A stretch of 38,368 nucleotides of DNA, taken from positions 1 to 38,368 of the forward strand of contig NZ_JACBXD010000075.1 of the NCBI RefSeq assembly GCF_013870525.1. The letters are read 5' to 3'. The notes beneath the pieces are model-generated. The model searched no databases. It worked only from the letters and a program-made list of their open reading frames with translations, and had not been told where the DNA came from. The position numbers and the translations under genes are program-made. This document shows, piece by piece, positions 32,375 through 38,368 of this stretch; the first letter of the stretch is position 1; every line of letters begins with the position of its first letter. The stretch is from Amycolatopsis pittospori (GTDB taxonomy: Bacteria > Actinomycetota > Actinomycetes > Mycobacteriales > Pseudonocardiaceae).

Positions 32375-33187
32375 ATGCACGCGATGAGTACCGAACCGGG
32401 AGACGCGGCAGGCGCGGCGGTGCGCGCGCGGCTCCTCGGCCCGCTCGAACTGCACGCCGGCGGGGTCGATCGCGCGCCGACAACGCCGAAACTCCTGCAG
32501 CTGCTGGCGATGCTGCTCATCCGTCCCGGCAAGACGGTCCACGTCGACTCGCTGGTCCACGAGCTGTGGAACGACACTCCGCCGCGCAGCGTCCGCCGGA
32601 CCCTGCACACCTACGTCCACCACCTCCGCCGTCATCTGGACCCGGACGGCACCGACGCCGACCCGGCGGGTGGCCTGCTCGTCACCAGCCCACCCGGCTA
32701 CCGGCTCGACGTCGACCCGGCCGTGGTCGACGTGTCGGAGTTCCAGCGCCTGCACCGGCTCGGCCGCGACCTGCTGAGCGACGGCGACAACGCCGCCGCC
32801 GCACACGCCTTCCGTACCGCACTCGACCTGTGGTCCGGTCCCCCGCTGGCCAACATCCACTGTGGACCGACCCTCGCCGCCTACACCGTCTATCTGCTGG
32901 AGCACCGGCGCAACGCCCGTGACCTGTGGATCGAGGCCGAGATCCGGGCCGGGCGGCACCGGGAGATGCTCGGGGTGCTGCGGTCGCTGACCACCGCGAA
33001 CCCCCTCGACGAAACCCTGCACGCCCAGCTGATCCGCGCGCTGGGACTCAGCGGCCGTCGCAGTGACGCCCTGGCGTCCTACCAATGGCTGCGGGCGAGG
33101 CTCGACGACGAACTGGGGGTGGAACCCTGCGCCGAACTGCGAGAGCTGCACCGCGAACTGCTCTCCGAGGGACATCCGATCCGCTGA
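32375..33187 (+). CDS. SARP-family (AfsR/BTAD) transcriptional activator
   Basis: This 270-residue protein has an OmpR-like winged helix (RLLGPLELHAGG, then LLQLLAMLLIRPGKTVHVDSLVHELWNDTPPRSVRRTLHTYVHHLRRHLD) and a bacterial transcriptional activation domain (VDVSEFQRLHRLGRDLLSDGDNAAAAHAFRTALDLWSGPPL, ending ALASYQWLRARLDDELGVEPCAELRELHRELL). Small SARPs of this kind usually switch on secondary metabolism genes. ATG 32375 follows GGAGGGG; a second ATG lies three codons later. It follows response regulator B by 179 bp and precedes an HxlR gene by 61 bp. Confidence 0.92.
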   Translation: MHAMSTEPGDAAGAAVRARLLGPLELHAGGVDRAPTTPKLLQLLAMLLIRPGKTVHVDSLVHELWNDTPPRSVRRTLHTYVHHLRRHLDPDGTDADPAGGLLVTSPPGYRLDVDPAVVDVSEFQRLHRLGRDLLSDGDNAAAAHAFRTALDLWSGPPLANIHCGPTLAAYTVYLLEHRRNARDLWIEAEIRAGRHREMLGVLRSLTTANPLDETLHAQLIRALGLSGRRSDALASYQWLRARLDDELGVEPCAELRELHRELLSEGHPIR

Positions 33188-33248
33188 TCGCCGTACCGGC
33201 GAACGAGTACCACCCCGTCACCAGATCCAGGAAGTTGAGGAGTCAAGC

Positions 33249-33935
33249 ATGACCGCTCGCACCTACGGCCAGTTCTGCGGCCTCGCCCGCGCGCTCGAGA
33301 TCATCGGGGAACGCTGGTCCCTGCTCGTGATCCGCGACCTCGTGCTCGGCCCGAAACGTTTCGACGAACTGCAGCAGGGGCTGCCGAAGATCCCGACGAG
33401 CATCCTGTCGACCCGGCTCAACGAACTCGAGCGGCACGGCGTCCTCCAGCGCCGGGTGCTCTCGCAGCTGGACGCCGGGGTGGTCTACGAGCTGACCGAG
33501 TACGGCAACGACCTCGACCAGATCCTGCTGCAGCTGGGCCTGTGGGGCGCCCGGTCGCTCACCGACCCGGCGGCCGACGACCTGTTCACCCTCGACGCGG
33601 CCATCCTGTCGCTCTACACGACGTTCCAGCCGGACGAGGCTCACGGCGTGGAGGGCTCGTTCGAGCTTCACTACGGCGATCAGATGATCGTCCACGCGGT
33701 GGTCGAGAACGGCGCGGTGACCGCGGGCGAAGGGCCGCATCCGGACCCGGACATCGTCATCGAGCCGCGCGGCCCGCTGATGCTCAAGCTGCTGAACGGC
33801 GAACTGGACGCGACCAGCGCGCTCACCTGCGGCGCGGTGGCCATCAAGGGCGACCCGTCGCACCTCGAGCTGTTCACGCGGCTGTTCCACATCCCCTCGG
33901 CGCCGTCGAAGGCCGAAGGGCTCGTCACGCACTGA
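33249..33935 (+). CDS. HxlR regulator fused to an SCP2-like sterol carrier domain
   Basis: The 228-residue protein has an N-terminal HxlR winged helix (ALEIIGERWSLLVIRDLVLGPKRFDELQQGLPKIPTSILSTRLNELERHGVLQRR) with one Cys at residue 10. The second half resembles an SCP2 lipid-binding domain: GSFELHYGDQMIVHAVVENGAVTAG, then PDIVIEPRGPLMLKLLNGELDATSALTCGAVAIKGDPSHLELFTRLF. Such fusions are known in actinobacteria and may sense hydrophobic ligands. ATG 33249 has TGAGGAG seven bases upstream. It is downstream of the SARP gene and ends before a strong terminator. Confidence 0.9.
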   Translation: MTARTYGQFCGLARALEIIGERWSLLVIRDLVLGPKRFDELQQGLPKIPTSILSTRLNELERHGVLQRRVLSQLDAGVVYELTEYGNDLDQILLQLGLWGARSLTDPAADDLFTLDAAILSLYTTFQPDEAHGVEGSFELHYGDQMIVHAVVENGAVTAGEGPHPDPDIVIEPRGPLMLKLLNGELDATSALTCGAVAIKGDPSHLELFTRLFHIPSAPSKAEGLVTH

Positions 33936-33947
33936 AGACGCTTTCAC

Positions 33948-33974
33948 GGTGGGACCGGGGCGACCGGTCCCACC
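33948..33974. terminator. Bidirectional terminator
   Basis: GGTGGGACCGG (33948-33958), loop GGCGA, and CCGGTCCCACC (33964-33974) form a perfect 11-bp stem. It lies between the convergent stops of the HxlR-SCP2 and Sua5-type genes. Confidence 0.75.
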
Positions 33975-33979
33975 GGCGG

Positions 33980-34600
33980 TTATTCGAAGCGGGAGGGATC
34001 GCCGGCGCCACGCCGCACGATCTCCGGTTCCCCCGACGAGAAATCGATGACCGTGGTGGGTTCGACGCCGCACTCACCGGAGTCGATCACCGCGTCCACC
34101 ACGTGCTCCAGCCGCTCCTTGATGTCCCAGCCCTGGGTCATCGGCTCCTCCTGGTCGGGCAGCAGCAGCGTGCTCGACAGCAGCGGTTCGCCGAGTTCCC
34201 CCAGCAGTGCCTGGGTGACCACGTGGTCCGGGATGCGCACACCGACGGTCTTCTTCTTGGCGTGCATCAGACGGCGTGGAACCTCCTTCGTGGCCGGGAG
34301 GATGAACGTGTAACTGCCCGGTGTGGACGCCTTCACCGCCCGGAAGACCGCGTTGTCCACGTGCACGAACTGGCCCAGCTGGGCGAAGTCCTGGCACACC
34401 AGGGTGAAGTGGTGGCGGTCGTCGAGCTTGCGGATGCTCCGGATCCGGTCGATGCCGTCCTTGTTCCCCAGCTGGCAGCCCAGCGCGAAACAGGAGTCCG
34501 TCGGGTAGGCGATGAGCCCGTCCTCACGGAGGATGTCGACGACCTGTCCGATCGCGCGCCGTTGCGGATTTTCCGGATGTACGTCGAAATACCTGGCCAT
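33980..34600 (-). CDS. Sua5/YciO/YrdC-family protein (threonylcarbamoyl-AMP synthase-like)
   Basis: The 206-residue protein has the YrdC fold pattern: GLIAYPTDSCFALGCQLGNKDGIDRIRSIRKLDDRHHFTLVC, then GSYTFILPATKEVPRRLM and VGVRIPDH near residue 120. It more closely resembles the YciO group (DSCFALGC and SIRKL) than TsaC, so whether it makes the tRNA t6A intermediate is unsure. ATG 34600 is the start (MARYFDVHPENPQRRAIGQVVDIL). It is convergent with the HxlR-SCP2 gene and its promoter faces the kinase's upstream region. Confidence 0.9.
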   Translation of the reverse strand: MARYFDVHPENPQRRAIGQVVDILREDGLIAYPTDSCFALGCQLGNKDGIDRIRSIRKLDDRHHFTLVCQDFAQLGQFVHVDNAVFRAVKASTPGSYTFILPATKEVPRRLMHAKKKTVGVRIPDHVVTQALLGELGEPLLSSTLLLPDQEEPMTQGWDIKERLEHVVDAVIDSGECGVEPTTVIDFSSGEPEIVRRGAGDPSRFE

Positions 34601-34934
34601 GCGCCGAGCTTAGGGCCCCGCGCCGCCGCGTACACAGTGGAGTACTCCGAGCGGGCACCACGGCCGTCTTCCATCGTGGCGTGTTGCGAGATCGTCCGCG
34701 TGGTGTGAACGACCCGCACCCGCACGGGTGAGTCACGGGATTTTCCCTGTCTCCAGTGGGGAAAACGTCTCCTTGTTCGTCGTTCTCCCTTACCCGGAAG
34801 GACCAACCGGGGTAACAAGCATGGGTTAGGATCCGAATACACCGCGATGGAAGGTCGTGCAGCGCCCGGCCACGGCCGTCGTGAGGGCGAAGCACAACAT
34901 ACGTAAGACGTCTCCTGTTACCACTGGAGTGCCT
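34601..34934. other. Upstream region of the tandem kinase gene
   Basis: No gene is seen unless the kinase starts at GTG 34857. TAGGAT at 34827-34832 could be a -10 box, without a clear -35. A short CCCGCACCCGCACGGGTG repeat-like stretch lies near 34715. I see no long palindrome. Confidence 0.4.
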
Positions 34935-37256
34935 GTGCCGGAACAGCTCGCGGTGACCGCCGAACCACTGGGGACCGCCGGGATCGACCGGCGCCCCCGT
35001 CGGGCGTTGTTCCTCGCCGGGCTGATCATCACCGTCGTCTTCGTCAACTCCTGCCTGTTCGGCCTCCTCGCGGTGCTGTTGCGGCCCGGGGTGGACTTCT
35101 GGCAGGGCTTGCTGGCGGTGCTGTACGTCGGCCCTGTGCTGGCGATCCAGCTGCTCTACTTCAGCCGCCCGGCGGTCCGGCTGGACACCAGGCTCGCGAA
35201 GGCCATGCTGGTGGTCCAGGCCTGCCTGGCCTATCTGCCGACCCTGCACTTCGAGGCGGCGCTGAGTTCGCTGACCACCCTCGCGGCGGGCAGCGCGCTG
35301 CTGCTGTTCCGGCCGAGGACGGGTTGGACGGTGTTCACCGTCTTCATGGCGTGCACGACGTGGATCCTGTGGACCTACGACGACACGTGGCAGGGCGCGG
35401 TCTTCGACAGCATCACCGCGGTGTTCTACGCGCTGGTCGTCTACCTGCTGACCTGGCTCGCCCGGCTGGTCACCGAACTGCACCAGGCCCGGACCGAACT
35501 GGCCAGGCGCGCCGTGGCCGAGCAGCGGCTGGCGTTCGCCAGGGACCTGCACGACCTGCTCGGGCTGAGCCTTTCGGCGATCGCGCTCAAGGGTGAACTC
35601 GTGCACCGGCTGCTGCGCAAGTCGCTGGACCGGGCGCGCGAGGAACTGGCCGAGATCACCGGGATCGCCCAGCGCACGCTGTCCGACGTGCGCTCGGTGG
35701 CCAGGGGGTACCGGGAGCTGTCCCTGGACAAGGAATCACGGACCGCGGTCTCGCTGCTCTCGGCGTCGAACGTCGCGGTGCGAGTGGATCTGGAGCAGGT
35801 CGAGCTGCCGGTGAAGCTGCGCACCCTGCTGGCGAAGGTGCTGCGGGAGGGCGTCACGAACGTGCTCCGCTACACCGGTGTCGAGCACTGCGAGATCACC
35901 GTGCGCACGAACGACGGCCGGGTCGCGCTGGAGATCGTCCACGACGGGACGGCGCACGAGGACGTCCCGGAGGAGACCGCCGAGAGCCTGCGTGCGATCA
36001 CCGAGGAGGTCGCCGGGCACGGTGGCGAGCTGACCGCGGGACCCGACGAGGCGGGCCGATGGCGGCTGCACGCCGAACTCCCGGTACCCGAACGGGCCGA
36101 GCCCACCGAGGCGGCGCTGGCCCAAAGTCCCGGCCACTGGTCGCGGATCGACGCCAGGAACGTCCAGTGGACGCTGACGGTCGTCTTCATCCTCTTCGGT
36201 CTCTCCGCGCTGACGCGGGCCTTCATGCTCACTGAGGACGGCTGGTACCTCGCGCTCATCGCCGGGTATCTCACCGCGCTGATCACGCTGCAACTGTCCT
36301 ATTTCGCCCGGCCGAACGTCCGGCTGCGCTCACGGCAGAGCTACGCGCTGTTGTTCGTCCAGGCCTGTCTGATCTTCCTGCCGCTGATCCCGCTCGGCAG
36401 CGCCTGGGTGAGCCTGCCCAGCCTGTTCGCCGGTACCGCGCTGCTGGTGCTGCCCCCGCTCGCGGGGTGGACGGCGTTCGCCGCGACGGCCGCCGGCGTG
36501 GTGCTGATCCGGATCCAGTTCGGCACGGATTTCCTCGGCGGCTTCTACAGCTTCGCGTCCATCCTGAACACCGGTCTGATGGTCTTCGGTCTGATCTGGC
36601 TGATCCGGCTGGTGACGGAACTGGGCGAGACCAGGAAACGGCTCGCCGAGGTCGCCGTCGCCGAGGAGCGGCTGCGGTTCGCCCGGGACCTGCACGACCT
36701 GCTCGGGATGAGCCTTTCGGCGATCGCGCTGAAGAGCGAGCTGACCAGCCGGATCATGGACATCGACACCTCGCGGGCCTCCGACGAGCTACTGGAGATC
36801 CTCGGGCTGACCAGGCAGGCGCTGACCGACGTCCGTTCCGTCGCGAGCGGCTACCGCGAACTCTCGCTGGACCAGGAGTCCCGTTCGGCGCAGGCGGTGC
36901 TGGTGGCCGCCGACGTCCAGGTGCGACTGGAGATCGAGCACGACGACCTGCCGGCGACGGTCCGTACGGTGCTGGCCGTGGTGCTGCGCGAGGGCGTGAC
37001 GAACGTGTTGCGGCACAGCAAGGTCGAACGCTGCGAGATCGCGGTACGGCGGTGCGGCGAGGGTGTCACGCTGGACATCGTCAACGACGGCGTCGAGAAC
37101 GGGCGGCCGCCGGAACCGGAGAAGCCGGTGCGGGTCGAAGCCGCGGGCAGTGGCATCACGAACATGTCCGACCGCGTCGCCGGACTGGGCGGCGAGCTGA
37201 CCGCCGGCGTCGAACCCGACGGCCGGTTCCGGCTGCGTGCCGTGGTGCCGGTCTAG
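34935..37256 (+). CDS. Tandem sensor kinase: two DesK/NarX-type modules in one protein
   Basis: The 773-residue protein repeats one architecture twice. Each half has five or six helices, then HisKA_3 and HATPase_c. His206 sits in FARDLHDLLGLSLSAIALK and His587 in FARDLHDLLGMSLSAIALK. N boxes are EGVTNVLRYT (about 305) and EGVTNVLRHS (about 686). D boxes are IVHDG (334) and IVNDG (715). Module 2 keeps the glycine lid GSGITNM (about 738); module 1 has ESLRAITEEVAGHGGEL instead, so its ATP binding should be impaired. GTG 34935 has GGAG five bases upstream; GTG 34857 is possible (799 residues). Its stop is 6 bp from response regulator C, which is convergent. Confidence 0.92.
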   Translation: MPEQLAVTAEPLGTAGIDRRPRRALFLAGLIITVVFVNSCLFGLLAVLLRPGVDFWQGLLAVLYVGPVLAIQLLYFSRPAVRLDTRLAKAMLVVQACLAYLPTLHFEAALSSLTTLAAGSALLLFRPRTGWTVFTVFMACTTWILWTYDDTWQGAVFDSITAVFYALVVYLLTWLARLVTELHQARTELARRAVAEQRLAFARDLHDLLGLSLSAIALKGELVHRLLRKSLDRAREELAEITGIAQRTLSDVRSVARGYRELSLDKESRTAVSLLSASNVAVRVDLEQVELPVKLRTLLAKVLREGVTNVLRYTGVEHCEITVRTNDGRVALEIVHDGTAHEDVPEETAESLRAITEEVAGHGGELTAGPDEAGRWRLHAELPVPERAEPTEAALAQSPGHWSRIDARNVQWTLTVVFILFGLSALTRAFMLTEDGWYLALIAGYLTALITLQLSYFARPNVRLRSRQSYALLFVQACLIFLPLIPLGSAWVSLPSLFAGTALLVLPPLAGWTAFAATAAGVVLIRIQFGTDFLGGFYSFASILNTGLMVFGLIWLIRLVTELGETRKRLAEVAVAEERLRFARDLHDLLGMSLSAIALKSELTSRIMDIDTSRASDELLEILGLTRQALTDVRSVASGYRELSLDQESRSAQAVLVAADVQVRLEIEHDDLPATVRTVLAVVLREGVTNVLRHSKVERCEIAVRRCGEGVTLDIVNDGVENGRPPEPEKPVRVEAAGSGITNMSDRVAGLGGELTAGVEPDGRFRLRAVVPV

Positions 37257-37262
37257 GGCTTG

Positions 37263-37871
37263 TCAGATCCAGCCCGACTCCTTGGCGATGCGGATCGCGT
37301 CGACCCGGTTGCGCGCGTTGAGCTTCGAAACGATCGTGGTCAGGTAGTTGCGCACGGTTCCGGTGGAGAGAAAGGCTTTCGCGGCGACTTCCAGGGTGTC
37401 GCGGCCTTCCGCGGTGAGGCGCAGGACGTCGATCTCGCGGGGGGTCAGCGGGCATTCCACGGTGTCCCACGCGGCCAGTGCCAGATCGCCGTCGACCATC
37501 CGCCGTCCGGCCGCGACGCCGCGTACGGCGTTGGCGAGCTTCTCGGCGGGAGCGTCCTTCAACAGGAACCCGTTCACCTTCGCCGCCAGAGCCCGGCGGA
37601 GCGTGCCGGGTCTGCCGAGGCTGGTCAAGATCAGCGTCCTGACCTCGGGGAGCTGCTCGTGCAGCTCAGTGGCCGCGGTGAGGCCGTCCTTACCGGGCAG
37701 GTCGATGTCGATGACCGCGACCTGGGTGCGCGAAGTCCGCGCGGCGGCGAGGATCTCGTCACCGGACGCCACTTCGGACACCACTTCGATGTCCGGCTCG
37801 AGCCGGAGTAACGCTACAAGTGCCCCCCTGACGATGTGCATGTCTTCCGCCACGAGAACTCTGATCACCAT
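37263..37871 (-). CDS. NarL/FixJ-type response regulator, paralogue C
   Basis: The 202-residue protein is close to paralogue A over its whole length: AEDMHIVRGALVALLRLEPDIEVVSEVASGDEIL, phospho-acceptor Asp55 (IDIDLPGKDG), LILTSLG and Lys105 (FLLKDAPAEKLANAV). Its LuxR HTH contains LTPREIDVLRLTAEGRDTLEVAAKAFLSTGTVRNYLTTIVSKLNARNRVDAIRIAKESGW. ATG 37871 has GAGGGG seven bases upstream. It converges on the tandem kinase with a 6-bp gap. That gap, plus its family, makes it the best candidate partner of that kinase. Confidence 0.95.
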   Translation of the reverse strand: MVIRVLVAEDMHIVRGALVALLRLEPDIEVVSEVASGDEILAAARTSRTQVAVIDIDLPGKDGLTAATELHEQLPEVRTLILTSLGRPGTLRRALAAKVNGFLLKDAPAEKLANAVRGVAAGRRMVDGDLALAAWDTVECPLTPREIDVLRLTAEGRDTLEVAAKAFLSTGTVRNYLTTIVSKLNARNRVDAIRIAKESGWI

Positions 37872-38002
37872 CGCGCCGCCCCTCCGCGCACGGCCCCCGT
37901 GACCCCAACATAAACACGGCCGGACAGAACGCGTTCCACCGTTCGGGTGGTGAGTTGCGCCAGTCAAGGGACGTCCACATCGTGGAAGGTGCGGCAAAAG
38001 AG

Positions 38003-38368
38003 TCACACAGGTACGGAATCCGCAGTCGGTCGGTTACTTTCCGTCACAGTGTCTCGGCGTCGCGGCGGTATGCGCACCGCCAGGAGCGCGGCCACCGCGA
38101 GCACGACCGCCAGCATCAGGAACGTCGTACGCGCCGCCTCCGGTTGTCCGGCGGGGAGCCGGGTCTGGAACAGCACGCCCGCGACGGCGGCGCCGAGTGC
38201 GGAACCGACGTGGCGGGCGGTGTTGAGGACGCCCGACGCGGCACCGGCGGAATCCGGTGGGATGGTACGCAGGGCCTCGGTGGTCGCGGGGGCGATGGCG
38301 AGCCCCTGCCCGACGCCGACGGCGATCAGCGGGGCCACGAAGACGGCGGCCGTCGAGGTCGCGTCCGG
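38003..38368 (-). CDS. MFS transporter, C-terminal part (runs off right edge)
   Basis: This is the C-terminal 121 codons of a membrane transporter, with the frame open to the right edge. AVGVGQGLAIAPATTEALRTIPPDSAGAASGVLNTARHVGSALGAAVAGVLFQT fits the last helices of DHA2-type multidrug exporters, followed by a final helix (TTFLMLAVVLAVAALLAVRIPP) and a short polar tail. The substrate is unknown. It lies 131 bp upstream of response regulator C on the same strand, so transcription could run into that gene. Confidence 0.85.
   Translation of the reverse strand, partial: PDATSTAAVFVAPLIAVGVGQGLAIAPATTEALRTIPPDSAGAASGVLNTARHVGSALGAAVAGVLFQTRLPAGQPEAARTTFLMLAVVLAVAALLAVRIPPRRRDTVTESNRPTADSVPV

Noticed and set aside
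28285..33935. Enediyne or other biosynthetic gene cluster
   Set aside because: DUF1702 and a SARP are present, but there is no polyketide synthase, NRPS or tailoring enzyme.

Overview
The window is high-GC actinobacterial chromosome, most like Amycolatopsis or another Pseudonocardiaceae genus. I infer this from codon use, frequent GTG/TTG starts, the CopD-CtaG fusion, the split LigD genes, a DUF222/HNH gene, and several long intergenic palindromes of a kind I associate with Amycolatopsis. No database search was possible, so the genus is an inference.

Left part (1-9.2 kb) is mostly core genome: the start of an unidentified gene, the ribosome factor EttA, a single-stranded DNA-binding protein without the usual acidic tail, a CopD-CtaG copper/cytochrome oxidase assembly membrane protein, a histidine phosphatase, an orphan sensor histidine kinase, and an MFS exporter divergent from a LacI-type regulator with a clear operator between them. 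A 166-bp hairpin MITE-like element sits exactly on the LacI stop codon.

Middle part (9.2-28.3 kb): a secreted I36-type protein, three stacked hairpins, tRNA-Arg(TCT) with a terminator, and an aliphatic amide module (MarR regulator divergent from an AmiC-like binding protein, AmiS channel and AmiE amidase) carrying the same palindrome in two intergenic gaps. Then come an SRPBCC protein, a drug exporter divergent from an HxlR-ROK regulator pair, a PLP amino-acid decarboxylase with its permease and an upstream MarR gene, a divergent pair of separate LigD polymerase and LigD ligase genes, a DUF2625 pseudogene with serial frameshifts, a DUF222/HNH gene, a 700-bp gene-free stretch, proline iminopeptidase, and a YbdK-type carboxylate-amine ligase.

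Right part (28.3-38.4 kb) is the most unusual. Three closely similar NarL-type response regulators lie within 9.6 kb (28.3, 31.6 and 37.3 kb). They share the window with one protein made of two complete DesK-like sensor kinase modules in tandem. The first module keeps its phospho-acceptor histidine but has lost the glycine-rich ATP lid; the second looks intact. The third regulator ends 6 bp from the kinase, convergently. Between them are an AraC regulator, a DUF1702 protein (a family known from enediyne clusters), a SARP-type activator, an HxlR-SCP2 regulator and a Sua5/YciO-type protein. I suggest that one tandem kinase serves several paralogous regulators controlling this block; this is inference. 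The window ends inside another MFS exporter gene.
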